Source of the DNA: Chloroflexi bacterium B3_Chlor
Lineage (GTDB): Bacteria; Chloroflexota; Anaerolineae; UBA7937; B3-Chlor
Direction: 5' to 3'
Assembly (NCBI GenBank): GCA_005223035.1
Contig: NJBK01000014.1
Location: 1 to 58,496, forward strand
DNA: 58,496 nt
In this document: positions 17,758 to 26,421 of the stretch, in pieces
Numbering within the stretch: the first letter of the stretch is position 1
How the letters are laid out: each line of letters begins with the position of its first letter
Program-made: the position numbers and the translations under genes
The notes under the pieces: model-generated
What the model was told of the DNA's origin: nothing
Databases searched by the model: none
Seen by the model: the letters and a program-made list of their open reading frames with translations, nothing else

Positions 17758-19356
17758 TCAATGCCACTCCCACTGTATGAATGGCTGCTCTAGATCCACC
17801 ATGGCATTCACTATCAGCTCGGCCAAGCCACCGTAGAATACGCTGTGCTTCTCCCTCGCCTGATAGTAGCTCAGCAGGTCCCTAAGCTGCCCCTTGCAGT
17901 TTGAGCAAGGGGCGCACACATATCTCTCTGCTTCAGGGTCCCCTACATCTTGGAATGCATCCAAGACCTGCTTGAATTTCATTCTCCCGGAGACGGTCAT
18001 CTTCCAATCAGGGAAATTCCTGGAGGACATTATTGCAAACCCACTACCGCCTCCGCAGCAGTAGTTCTCAACACCGTGAGGCTCCATTTCTCGAAACTGA
18101 GGGCAGATCTTCCTCACTATTCGTCTTTGTGGCTCAACGATGCCCGTCAGCCGAACCAGGTTACATGGATCATGAAGCGTAACAGGGAAGTCATTTCTTG
18201 AGGGGTCAAGCTTGATTCTACCGTTGCATACCGCATCTTCCAGCAGTGGTAGTGCGCTCTCTCGAGGGATATTTAGCTCTCCGGTGAGTATTCTGTCAGC
18301 GATAACCAACAATGTCTTGTGCGCATGCCCACATTCTCCGATCAGAATCTTCTGCACCTTGAGCTTGTTGGCAACTTCGGCGTGTGTCAATACTATTCGA
18401 GCAAGTTGGACATCATCGTACCAAACTCCGTAATTGACCGAATCGTAACCGGCGAGATCACTCGAGAGGGTCCAGCTTATTCCCAGGGCATCAAAGATAA
18501 TGGCAAAGGCTTCAGTATTGTCGGGCCAAGAGAGAAACTCCCCGGCATTATGGAGAAGTAGAATATCTGCCCCCTCTTTGTCAATAGGTATCTCTATTCT
18601 CCTGCCGGTTATTTCCTCAATCTCCTCTTCCATGAACTCGATGCTATCTCTGAAGGCAACCGGTGTCATGCCCGTGCTAGAGCCCTTGCTGAGTTGCTGA
18701 ATCGTTCCAAAGTCGTGAAGTTCCTTAGGTGCGATGCCCAACTCCTGGCTGAAGAGCTTTCTTATCTCACGGCTGATGAGAGCATTATCGACACCCAAGG
18801 GGCACCATTGAGCACACCTTCTGCAAAGGGTGCATCGATAGGCCAATTCCGCCAATCTGGCGACGGTCGGCCAGTTCAGATCGATCTCCTCTCCCTTCAG
18901 CTTGGAGGAGATTCTTCCTCCCTTCTTGATATACTTGTTGATGATCCTTCGCAAGACCTCTCCCCGGTAAGTGGGTCGGTAGATCTCCTGTTTCCCACTC
19001 GAGAGATAGATCGGGCATGCATCGCTGCATGTCTGACATTTGACGCAGCTCTCAAGGCTGTAAACCAGGGGTTGCCAGAAGGTCCAATTATCGTCATGAG
19101 AAAGCAGTTTTCTCAGTCCATTGAGAAAACTCTGAACCAGTCCATCCTCCTCGCCCTTGCTTGTCGGCTTGGGAATTCCCAACGCCGATATACCATCAAG
19201 GGAGTGCTCGATTTGGCTCCTTTGTTCATCGGGGAGGGGCCTGATAGATAGAGGCTGATCAGAAGGACAGGGAAGAGTCATCCAATCCAAACTCGTAAGT
19301 TCAAGAAGCTGCTCATCCCCTGCTCTGCTGATATCACTGACCTTGGTTTTCCCCAT
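17758..19356 (-). CDS. DsrK/TmcB-like heterodisulfide-reductase Fe-S subunit
   Basis: 532 residues. Two [4Fe-4S] ferredoxin motifs lie at Cys104-107-110-114 (CVKCQTCSDAC) and Cys175-178-181-185 (CTLCRRCAQWC). Two CCG-type motifs follow: HDPCNLVR with NYCCGGGSGF, and CAPCSNCKG near the C-terminus. This is the HdrD/DsrK layout, whose CCG domain holds the noncubane [4Fe-4S] cluster that reduces disulfides or DsrC trisulfide. It directly follows the membrane subunit gene (20-nt gap), so the two probably form a DsrMK- or TmcBC-like pair that moves electrons between the quinone pool and DsrC (inference from family). Confidence 0.85.
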   Translation of the reverse strand: MGKTKVSDISRAGDEQLLELTSLDWMTLPCPSDQPLSIRPLPDEQRSQIEHSLDGISALGIPKPTSKGEEDGLVQSFLNGLRKLLSHDDNWTFWQPLVYSLESCVKCQTCSDACPIYLSSGKQEIYRPTYRGEVLRRIINKYIKKGGRISSKLKGEEIDLNWPTVARLAELAYRCTLCRRCAQWCPLGVDNALISREIRKLFSQELGIAPKELHDFGTIQQLSKGSSTGMTPVAFRDSIEFMEEEIEEITGRRIEIPIDKEGADILLLHNAGEFLSWPDNTEAFAIIFDALGISWTLSSDLAGYDSVNYGVWYDDVQLARIVLTHAEVANKLKVQKILIGECGHAHKTLLVIADRILTGELNIPRESALPLLEDAVCNGRIKLDPSRNDFPVTLHDPCNLVRLTGIVEPQRRIVRKICPQFREMEPHGVENYCCGGGSGFAIMSSRNFPDWKMTVSGRMKFKQVLDAFQDVGDPEAERYVCAPCSNCKGQLRDLLSYYQAREKHSVFYGGLAELIVNAMVDLEQPFIQWEWH

Positions 19357-19376
19357 TTTGGACGGCCTTCCACTCC

Positions 19377-20234
19377 CTATAGGTCTTCAGTGTCTCCAAT
19401 CACTTCCCCCCATCGCTTACCAGACTTGATGTGAGGGGCTGCCCAGCTAATGGGTCGATCGAGATGTCCTTTCACCTTTCTTTCAATGGTGCTTCCTTGT
19501 CTATTGGGGACATCATCCCACCGCAAATGCTGATAGTATCTGAAAGAGATCTGTAGGACATGACTGAATGGAAGATAGAGGAGCCAAAAGGAAACAAAAA
19601 AGACGTGGCTCGCTGGCGCCAAAGCAGGATGAAGTTTGAGTTCCATGTCTTGAAAGGTAACTTGGGCTTTAACGTATCCTAGGAGTTCGGGCAGATTTGA
19701 GTCGAAGTGAAAAACAACAGCAAGAAATCCTCCAAGCAGAATAAGCAGGATCAGGACCCATTTCAAATAGTGAATGCGAGGATAGTGAACGCTCAATTCT
19801 TTATCGACAATACGCTTGATGAGAATCCCACTCCCTCCGATCAGGCTGAGCAATGTGGCAACGTGCCCAAAAGCTAGCCCTCCGGTCCAGGCAGATTCGA
19901 AGGGGAGAGTCACTGCCGTGATGAGAAGCCAGAGGTGCCAGAGGAAGAGGAGGTACAAACCTATATGGAATAGGAAGAGGAAATACCAGAGACTCCTGTT
20001 TCGATGGTAGAATTCCCTCAAGAAGAGAATATCAAGGATCACCACTCTCAGTTTCTCTCCGAAACGGGGAGGACTTCTATCCCACCAATCTGTCAGTTCA
20101 TAAACGGAACTCCCTCGATAGAGTTCCCATCGGAGGTGCAGAGGGGCACGGGCATACTTCGTCATTCTCACAACAGAGGCGATGATGCAGATTAGGATGC
20201 TTCCATAGAAGAAGAAAAGAACAATACCACTCAT
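19377..20234 (-). CDS. DsrM/TmcC-like cytochrome b-type membrane subunit
   Basis: 285 residues with about five to six transmembrane helices (residues about 2-20, 85-115, 120-145, 160-185, 215-240). Histidines within helices (FLFHIGLYLLFLWHLW, AFGHVATLL, ASHVFFVSFW) are in positions typical of NarI/DsrM heme b ligands. The C-terminal part is soluble and basic. It is the first gene of a two-gene unit with the DsrK-like protein. The expected role is quinone/menaquinol exchange and electron transfer to or from the Fe-S partner. Confidence 0.8.
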   Translation of the reverse strand: MSGIVLFFFYGSILICIIASVVRMTKYARAPLHLRWELYRGSSVYELTDWWDRSPPRFGEKLRVVILDILFLREFYHRNRSLWYFLFLFHIGLYLLFLWHLWLLITAVTLPFESAWTGGLAFGHVATLLSLIGGSGILIKRIVDKELSVHYPRIHYLKWVLILLILLGGFLAVVFHFDSNLPELLGYVKAQVTFQDMELKLHPALAPASHVFFVSFWLLYLPFSHVLQISFRYYQHLRWDDVPNRQGSTIERKVKGHLDRPISWAAPHIKSGKRWGEVIGDTEDL

Positions 20235-20474
20235 CTCGCTTTCTCTCTGGAAATGGAACTCAATGGCTGTTCATCAGTCAATAGATATGCAACTCTCAGC
20301 AAATCCCCAGCCACCTTCTCACTCCATCGTACCACGTTCAAGCAGCATGTGCCACACTTTCAGAAGCATGAGGATCATTGCTCCAGCGCCATCTGCGATC
20401 CCCAGCTAGGCGGGGGATGCACAACGCAACCGTTGTCTGAGATGTGGACGCACTCTGCGAGTCTACATCGTGGA

Positions 20475-20669
20475 TTCGTGTTGGTTGGCGAAGACGAGGA
20501 TGCCGCTAGCCGGCCAGCCATTGCCTTTGCGGAGAAGGATGTGCGAGGATTGCGACCGGCCAAGGAGGCGATGCACACCGGCATCAATGTGCTTTTGGAG
20601 AAGAACGGGCTGACCGCTGATGAGATCGATCAGGTGATCATCGCGAGAGCTGCTGGCACGTACCTCCTG
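20475..20669 (+). pseudogene. Stub of RACo-type ASKHA (DUF4445) corrinoid-activating protein
   Basis: A 65-codon stretch reads FVLVGEDEDAASR, then AFAEKDVRGLRPAKEAMHTG, then a segment matching INVLLEKNGLTADEIDQVI and AGTYL. This is the signature C-terminal ASKHA segment of RACo-like reductive activators of corrinoid proteins, as I recall the family. The flanking frame is unrelated, no start or N-terminal ferredoxin domain is present, and the match ends before the usual GxFGxxLD continuation. It is a relic squeezed between the dsrM-like gene and livF. Confidence 0.65.
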
Positions 20670-20715
20670 TTTCGACCTCACCACAGCTGTCCCGTGAGAG
20701 GTTGGACCAGTTGCG

Positions 20716-21420
20716 CTACAAGCCCAAATAGGCTTTCTTGATGAGCTCCTCCTTTAGGAGGCTCTTGCCATCTCCCTCCAGGACAATCCGCCCGTTTTCC
20801 AGCACGTAGGCCCGATCAGCTATCTCCAGACTCTGTCGGACACTCTGCTCAACCAGCAAGATTGTAATACCGTGGTCGCGGAGTCCCTGTATGATGCGGA
20901 AGATCTCTGCCACCAATAGCGGTGCCAAACCGTACGAGGGCTCATCAAACATGCATAGTCTTGGTCTTGACATCAGACCCCGACCCATAGCTACCATTTG
21001 CTGTTCGCCACCGCTCAATGTCCTGGCCAATTGCCCTTGTCTTTCCTGCAATATGGGGAACATCTCATAAACCTGGCGGAGTGTTTCCTCTTTCCGCTTC
21101 CAAGCTTCATGAACATAGGCACCCATCTCTAGGTTCTCACTCACCGACATGTGGGGAAATAGCCTTCTCCCCTCGGGTATATGGGAAATGCCTAGTTCCA
21201 CAATGGAGTGAGGTGCGAGCCCATCTATCCTCTGGCCAAGGAACTCCACGCTACCTGAAGCTGGGGGCAGCAAACCGCATACAGTGTTAAGTAGTGTGGT
21301 CTTGCCGGCTCCGTTGGCTCCAATCAAGGCGACGATTTCTGCCTCATCGACCCTCAAAGAAACGTCCCATAAGGCCTGAGCCTTGCCATAGAAGGTATCT
21401 ATGTTGTTGACTTCGAGCAT
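20716..21420 (-). CDS. livF: Branched-chain amino acid-type ABC transporter ATPase LivF
   Basis: 234 residues. The start MLEVNNIDTFYGKAQ is the family's normal N-terminus. Walker A is GANGAGKTT, the signature is LSGGEQQM, Walker B is RLCMFDEPS, followed by the switch histidine region LVEQSV. It lies 4 nt downstream of livG, the usual livG-livF order. It energises uptake through LivHM with LivG. Confidence 0.93.
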   Translation of the reverse strand: MLEVNNIDTFYGKAQALWDVSLRVDEAEIVALIGANGAGKTTLLNTVCGLLPPASGSVEFLGQRIDGLAPHSIVELGISHIPEGRRLFPHMSVSENLEMGAYVHEAWKRKEETLRQVYEMFPILQERQGQLARTLSGGEQQMVAMGRGLMSRPRLCMFDEPSYGLAPLLVAEIFRIIQGLRDHGITILLVEQSVRQSLEIADRAYVLENGRIVLEGDGKSLLKEELIKKAYLGL

Positions 21421-21424
21421 AAGC

Positions 21425-22144
21425 TTACTCTCCCAGGTATACCTCAATGACTGTTTTGCTGGCAGCAATCTCCTCTGGCGTTCCTTCGGCAAGCTTCTCA
21501 CCGTGATGGAGCACCATAATCCGGTCACATACGCTCATGATTGCCTTCATGACATGCTCGATCATAAAAACGGTGATCCCTTGCTCCCTGATCCTGGTCA
21601 CCAGCTCCATAGCCTCCGCTACTTCAGTGTGGTTCAACCCCGCCATCAGCTCATCAAGCAACAACAGTTCTGGCTTGGTGGCCAACGCTCTGGCTACTTC
21701 AAGTCGCTTCTGGTTACCCAGGGTTAAGTCTTTAGCAGGGATCGCACTCACTGCTGACAATCCCATAAACTCCAGCAAATCTGTAGCTTCCCTTGTAGCA
21801 GCCGCTGATGACGTACCTGTTGAACACCCAAATAACGAGCCCAACAAGACATTCTCAAAAGCTGGCATATTGGCGAAGACTTTCACCGATTGAAAGGTTC
21901 TCGCTACTCCCATCCTGCAAATCTTGTGCGGCTTCAGGCCAGTGATGTTTTCGCCGTTGAATCTTATTGACCCTGCTTTGGGAACAAGAGCGCCCGATAT
22001 CAGATTGAACAGCGTGGTCTTGCCAGCTCCGTTGGGACCGATCAGACCAACGACTTCACCTTGGCCCACGCCAAAGTCTACGCGTGAGACTGCGGCCAAC
22101 CCGCCAAAATGCTTGGTGACCCCTTCGCCTTCAAGTATTGGCAT
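21425..22144 (-). CDS. livG: Branched-chain amino acid-type ABC transporter ATPase LivG
   Basis: 239 residues. Walker A GPNGAGKTTLFNL, the LivG-specific VARTFQSVKVF stretch, LTLGNQKRLEVARAL in the signature region, Walker B LLLLDELMAGLN and HVMKAIM. The signature is LTLGNQ rather than LSGGQ, which is common in LivG. The gene overlaps the end of livM by 14 nt, pointing to translational coupling. Confidence 0.92.
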   Translation of the reverse strand: MPILEGEGVTKHFGGLAAVSRVDFGVGQGEVVGLIGPNGAGKTTLFNLISGALVPKAGSIRFNGENITGLKPHKICRMGVARTFQSVKVFANMPAFENVLLGSLFGCSTGTSSAAATREATDLLEFMGLSAVSAIPAKDLTLGNQKRLEVARALATKPELLLLDELMAGLNHTEVAEAMELVTRIREQGITVFMIEHVMKAIMSVCDRIMVLHHGEKLAEGTPEEIAASKTVIEVYLGE

Positions 22145-23081
22145 GTTGCCCTCCCGAAACTCGTAACCACAACTTCTGCATCAAACCGACAAGTCCATGG
22201 GGCAGGTATAGGATAGCGACCACTAACATGATGCCGAAAAGGAGCATATAGTAGTAGGGAAACTCGGTGATCAAGACTTCCCTTGAGTAGGCAAGAACGG
22301 CGGCGCCCAAGATGGGACCATAGAGTTGTCCCACACCCCCAAAGATGGCCATTAACACCGGCATAAAAGAATTGAGCGGATTAAAGGCGATGTATGGGTC
22401 GATATATGTCAATTGTGTGGCCCAGATTGCGCCGGCGGCTCCCACGAAAACCGCGCTGATGCCAAAGGTGACGATCTTCAAAGCAGTCACATTTATGCCT
22501 GCATGAACCGCGGCTTCCTCGTCTTGGCCAATACTTTGCAGGGCTAAGCCATATCTAGAGCGCCTGATAAGGTAGGCGGCAAGCAGTGTCATCACAAGAA
22601 TAGCGAGCATGACGTAGTAAATGGTGTTGTTATCTACGAGGACAACGAATCGGCCACGTGTGCCCGTCATATTAATCTCATACCACAGGAGAAGATGCTT
22701 GATGAGCTCAACGAGTCCGAAGGTGAAGATAGCAAAATAGATGCCCCGTAGCCTCAGGGTCAAAGCACCAACCGCGAGGGCAAGACAGGAACTTGCCAGA
22801 CCACCAATACAGATAACGACAGGCAAGGGTAACGCCATGCCCAGTACGGCTGAAGCGTACATGCCGACCCCGAAGAATGCCGCCGGCGCCAGTGAGATGT
22901 AACCGGTAGGGCCGGAAAAAATGACCCAGCTCACTGTCAAGACGATGTACACTAAGATGCTGCCTACAAGTATGACCGTGTAGCCTGGGCGACGGACGGG
23001 TAAAGCAGCCAGCAGAACGAGGATGATGAGAAGCAGCCCCGGCACCCACACCTTTCTCAGATCAACTCTGGTAGTGTTCAT
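22131..23081 (-). CDS. livM: Branched-chain amino acid-type ABC transporter permease LivM
   Basis: 316 residues, nine to ten hydrophobic helices. Family features are GPTGYISLAPAAFFGVGMY near the N-terminal third, LRLRGIYFAIFTFGL, and the cytoplasmic loop RSRYGLALQSIGQDEEAA that contacts the ATPases. It starts 4 nt after the livH stop and overlaps livG. It forms the heterodimeric channel with LivH. Confidence 0.92.
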   Translation of the reverse strand: MNTTRVDLRKVWVPGLLLIILVLLAALPVRRPGYTVILVGSILVYIVLTVSWVIFSGPTGYISLAPAAFFGVGMYASAVLGMALPLPVVICIGGLASSCLALAVGALTLRLRGIYFAIFTFGLVELIKHLLLWYEINMTGTRGRFVVLVDNNTIYYVMLAILVMTLLAAYLIRRSRYGLALQSIGQDEEAAVHAGINVTALKIVTFGISAVFVGAAGAIWATQLTYIDPYIAFNPLNSFMPVLMAIFGGVGQLYGPILGAAVLAYSREVLITEFPYYYMLLFGIMLVVAILYLPHGLVGLMQKLWLRVSGGQHANT

Positions 23082-23085
23082 TTCT

Positions 23086-23952
23086 CTACTTCCCCATAAT
23101 ACCTGTCGGCCTCACCAGCAGCAGGAGTATGAAGATGAGATAGTAGGCAACCAATGACAAGCCCGGGTCTATATAGGTCACCACGCTGCCAATAATACCG
23201 AGTACAAAACCCCCGATGAAACTGCCAGGGATGCTGCCCAAACCACCCAGGACAACCACGATAATGGCGATTATGGTATACTCGAGACCCATCACTACAT
23301 GAACAGGATAGCACATGCTTATCAGCATGCCGGCGATACCAGCCATGGCAGCACCAAAGCCGAAGCATAGAGCAAGCACATTGTTGATGTTCACCCCCAT
23401 GAGTCCCGCGGTGGCCGGGTCTTGGGCTGCTGCCCGAATCGCTTTGCCCAGGCGGGTACGAGCTACAAAGAGGTAGAAAGCCAGACCTATGACTGTGGCG
23501 AACCCGAGAGTCACGAGGCGGTTGGCGCTGAATACTGCTCCCGCGAGATGGACCGGAACAGCCAAATACGAGTATCCTCTTATCTCGGGTCCCCAGGCTA
23601 TTGAAGCTATGTTTTGAATCATGAACAGGAGACCAAAAGAAGCCAGCATGGAACTACTCTCAAAAATACCCGGTGATGTTGACGAGCTTAGAAGGCGTTT
23701 GAACAAAGTCCTGTGAATGATGAAACCTAAGATGAAGGTAGTAGGACCGACAATGACCAGAGAGACCAGCGGGTTGATGTCAAATGCTGTGTACAATGTC
23801 CAGGTGGTCAAACCCCCGAGCATAATAAACTCGCCATGAGATATATTCAGCACCCGGGCGACACCATACTGCAGGCTGAGCCCCATGGCAATCAGGGCAT
23901 AGAGGCCGCCCAGCAGTAAACCAGCAATCACTACGTTCAGGAATGTAACCAT
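23086..23952 (-). CDS. livH: Branched-chain amino acid-type ABC transporter permease LivH
   Basis: 288 residues from the ATG chosen (MVTFLNVVIAGLLLGGLYAL), which fits the LivH family N-terminus; the frame remains open upstream without a better start. An AAGGAG lies about 11 nt upstream. Conserved segments are ALIAMGLSLQYGVARVLNISHGEF, RTRLGKAIRAAAQDPATAGLMGVN (ATPase-contact loop) and VLGGLGSIPGSFIGG. It follows the binding-protein gene by about 170 nt. Confidence 0.92.
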   Translation of the reverse strand: MVTFLNVVIAGLLLGGLYALIAMGLSLQYGVARVLNISHGEFIMLGGLTTWTLYTAFDINPLVSLVIVGPTTFILGFIIHRTLFKRLLSSSTSPGIFESSSMLASFGLLFMIQNIASIAWGPEIRGYSYLAVPVHLAGAVFSANRLVTLGFATVIGLAFYLFVARTRLGKAIRAAAQDPATAGLMGVNINNVLALCFGFGAAMAGIAGMLISMCYPVHVVMGLEYTIIAIIVVVLGGLGSIPGSFIGGFVLGIIGSVVTYIDPGLSLVAYYLIFILLLLVRPTGIMGK

Positions 23953-24122
23953 CGTATTGATAGCTCCTTGACTTTGGCAATCAACACAGCGCAGGCTGCC
24001 CAAAAGGCACACCGTGACTCCTCCAGAGAGAACAACCACTCTCAAGAGTTGCTGTTCTGCACCCTCTAGACAGCCTGCTCACCTACTTATCGTTGTTGCT
24101 GACTCAATGTCTACTCTGACTA

Positions 24123-25436
24123 TTAGCCTGTTGGGAACGGCGGCTTGGGATATACCATCTCTGCGGTGGCCTTGTCCGTAGGTCCGACGACTTCAAACAC
24201 TCCGTCTATCCACTGGCCAATCTCTCCGGCATGAGCATCCTTGGCCAAGAGCCCGTTCTCGAACCAGGTCGGCCCCAGAACCGTATCGACCTTCTCTGTG
24301 GCAAGTATTTCCCTAATCGCCTTCTGGTCAAGTGTTCCAGCCTTCTCGATGGCCCCCTTCCACATATCCAGCGCAGCCCAGTAGAATGGATGCCCCCACC
24401 AATCCTGCATTTCTTCAGGCTTACCTTCGTAGAGTATGTCGGCCATTTCGTCGAGTGCGGGAGAAGATCCCCGCGCGAAGCAGGTAAAGCCCATTACTCC
24501 CTCCACCGCCGGACCAAACGCTGTGTGGTAGAACCCGAAATTCACTCCGGGGCCGCCTACCCACGCCTTGGGGTTATAGCCAAGGCCTATTGACGTCCCA
24601 GTAGCAGGCATGACCTGGTCGGGATAGGCAAAGCAGCAAAAGACATCGGCCCCAGACGCGTCAGCGCCCTGGATTACGGGCGATAGGTCCTTAATGTCAG
24701 GCGGAAGGCTCTTAAGACCGACGACCTCAATTCCCTTCTTCGCGAATTCAATACCCGCCACACCGGAATACTCTACGCCGTGGAGGTCAGCGATGTAGGA
24801 TATATAGGCCGTCGTCGCGCCCTTGGCGGCAAGAATGTCAGCCAGAACTGGCAGTTGGTACCAGTCGGAGAAACTCAGAGTGACGAACACGTAGGGTAGA
24901 CTGGGAAGCATATCCCTGATGGTCGTGGCACCGCCCTCGGCCGTCAGCAGTACATACTCGTACTTGTTGGCTATCGGGGCTTGGGCAAAGACAAAAGCGG
25001 TGCCGCAGGCAGGCCATAGAAAGTCAACTTTGTCCTCCAGGATCAGTTTCTCCGTCAGCCTCGTCATCGTGCCTGGGTCGCTCGTATCATCGTATACTAT
25101 CAACTCTATCGGTAGTTGCTTGCCGTATTCCTCCACATATATCCCACCAGCGTCATTGACCATTGGAACCCAGGTCTCATAGATTGGTCTGAATGCCGAG
25201 TCTCCAATCACAGCCAGTGGGCCTGAGAGAGGTCTTGCCATACCAACAACGATCGTGTCTTTCGTTGGCGCCGGGGTAGGCACTGGGGTAGGCGCTTTGG
25301 TGGGCGCTGCGGTAGGCTCTGGTGGAGCCTCTGGGGGAGGTGTGGCCGCTGGGGCGCATGCTGCCGCAACCAGCCCAGCGCCGGCTGCTGCTGCGCCGGT
25401 AAGGAATTTACGGCGGGTCAAGTCTTTTTCTTCCAT
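24123..25436 (-). CDS. livK: Extracellular substrate-binding lipoprotein of the Liv-type transporter
   Basis: 437 residues from the third of three in-frame starts. It begins MEEKDLTRRKFLTGAAAAG, a twin-arginine-like lipoprotein signal ending in the lipobox VAAAC. A Pro/Thr/Ala linker of about 30 residues follows, then a type-1 periplasmic-binding fold opening with IVVGMARPLSGPLAVIGD. Substrates of this family include branched-chain amino acids, amides and aromatic acids; the nearby acyl-CoA synthetase hints at an organic acid (inference). Two upstream in-frame starts, each with its own Shine-Dalgarno, come from a tandem repeat and would add 19 or 38 acidic residues before the signal. I prefer the third because it places the signal at the N-terminus. 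Confidence 0.85.
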   Translation of the reverse strand: MEEKDLTRRKFLTGAAAAGAGLVAAACAPAATPPPEAPPEPTAAPTKAPTPVPTPAPTKDTIVVGMARPLSGPLAVIGDSAFRPIYETWVPMVNDAGGIYVEEYGKQLPIELIVYDDTSDPGTMTRLTEKLILEDKVDFLWPACGTAFVFAQAPIANKYEYVLLTAEGGATTIRDMLPSLPYVFVTLSFSDWYQLPVLADILAAKGATTAYISYIADLHGVEYSGVAGIEFAKKGIEVVGLKSLPPDIKDLSPVIQGADASGADVFCCFAYPDQVMPATGTSIGLGYNPKAWVGGPGVNFGFYHTAFGPAVEGVMGFTCFARGSSPALDEMADILYEGKPEEMQDWWGHPFYWAALDMWKGAIEKAGTLDQKAIREILATEKVDTVLGPTWFENGLLAKDAHAGEIGQWIDGVFEVVGPTDKATAEMVYPKPPFPTG

Positions 25437-25565
25437 TTCTTCCTCCTTATTCTCTTCGAGCTCTGGAACGCGGGTCGAATCTTTGGCGCTCATTTTCTCC
25501 TCCTCTTTGTTTTCGAGTTCTGGAAAGCGGGTCAAACGTCCGGCACTCACATTTTACCCTCCTTT
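25413..25565 (-). repeat. Three tandem 57-bp copies of the livK translation start region
   Basis: Start codons at 25550 (GTG), 25493 (ATG) and 25436 (ATG) are exactly 57 bp apart. Each is preceded by a GGAGG-type Shine-Dalgarno plus an A-rich spacer and followed by codons that include ACC CGC at the same place. The first two units also share TTCCAGA(A/G)CTCGAA. Copies differ at many positions, so the duplication is not new. All three remain in frame. Confidence 0.8.
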
Positions 25566-25946
25566 CATAAGATTGCAAACCATTAGTCTCCTTGAGGTGC
25601 CGACTTTCATCCCATGTCACGAGGGGGTGATAGCCGGCAAGGTGAGAAGTCTCGGCCAGAGAGGCGCAACGAGATGGCCCGGGGTGGAGCGTAACACAGC
25701 CGTGAGCTACGTCTGTCTGTTGCATAGGCCCTCAGCAATTGGCTCTATTTCGACTACGAACGATATGGTCTAGTGGCTGTGCGCGTATAGATCTAGTGCC
25801 TAGGACTGAATCGTGGACTGCTCAGAGCCCTGTCCACCGCACCAGGACACAGGAGCGCCCAGATGCGTACGTAGGTGTCAAGATCCCGCTTTCTGTTGTA
25901 GACTAACCGTCCAATAGGACAATCGGGTCTCGGTAGATTTGAACAA

Positions 25947-25975
25947 ATATTAGCACATTTCTGGATAGGTGTCAA
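25947..25975 (-). promoter_or_regulatory. Promoter upstream of liv operon
   Basis: On the minus strand TTGACA (25975-25970), a 17-nt spacer and TAATAT (25952-25947). The -35 is perfect and the -10 matches at four of six positions. It implies a leader of about 380-500 nt before the binding-protein start. Confidence 0.5.
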
Positions 25976-26003
25976 GTAAGTGACCCATACGCGCATCTCA
26001 TGG

Positions 26004-26033
26004 TTGACAAATCAGTACAAAACGTGCTATGGT
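26004..26033 (+). promoter_or_regulatory. Promoter upstream of acyl-CoA synthetase
   Basis: TTGACA (26004-26009), an 18-nt spacer and TATGGT (26028-26033). It is divergent from the liv promoter; the two -35 hexamers are 28 bp apart, so one bound regulator could act on both. Confidence 0.5.
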
Positions 26034-26320
26034 GTATCATATCGAATATCGAACGCGGCAAAGAGGCCACGCATTGTCACCTATGGCGACAGTCGGCGAC
26101 TCCGCCTCGTCTTTCATCAACGAGACGAATATCCAAGGGGCCGTCGTTGAAGCAAGCCGGGATCTGATTCTCAGCAACGAACTGAAGGTCGGCTGCTTGA
26201 TGAATCCGGCCTTCGAGCCACGAAAAGGACTCTGGAAGCCGTCCTGCTGGTCGCTCTGTGCAACTTGTGCTCCATTCGGCGCCTGTCTGACTGGAGCGGA
26301 CACTGAGCCGCGAGCCGGGG
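26034..26320 (+). other. Leader region before acyl-CoA synthetase, no gene recognised
   Basis: A plus-strand frame is open through most of this stretch (SSFINETNIQGAVVEASRDL...), and a minus-strand frame overlaps it. Neither has a ribosome-binding site or a family resemblance. It may be further decayed coding sequence. Confidence 0.3.
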
Positions 26321-26413
26321 ATGGTTGACTTCGCCCCGAGTTACGTACAACCAGCGCTGCGAGAACTGGCCAGAGGGTTCGCCCAGAGAGAGATAGCGCA
26401 TCTTGTTGTGTAG
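26321..26413 (+). pseudogene. Stub of an acyl-CoA dehydrogenase N-terminus
   Basis: The 30-residue frame begins MVDFAPSYVQPALRELARGF and continues AQREIAHLVV, then TAG. It aligns with the first 30 residues of the intact acyl-CoA dehydrogenase at 15.6 kb (M-DF, LR-LAR-FAQ-EI). It is divergent from that gene, so it is an independent relic rather than a recent copy. It ends 8 nt before the acyl-CoA synthetase start, whose Shine-Dalgarno overlaps the stub's stop codon. Confidence 0.75.
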
Positions 26414-26421
26414 GAGGAGAA

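Noticed and set aside
21421-21528. Upstream extension of livF by 36 codons
   Set aside because: The extension would overlap the end of livG and precede the family's normal N-terminus; the later ATG gives a standard LivF.
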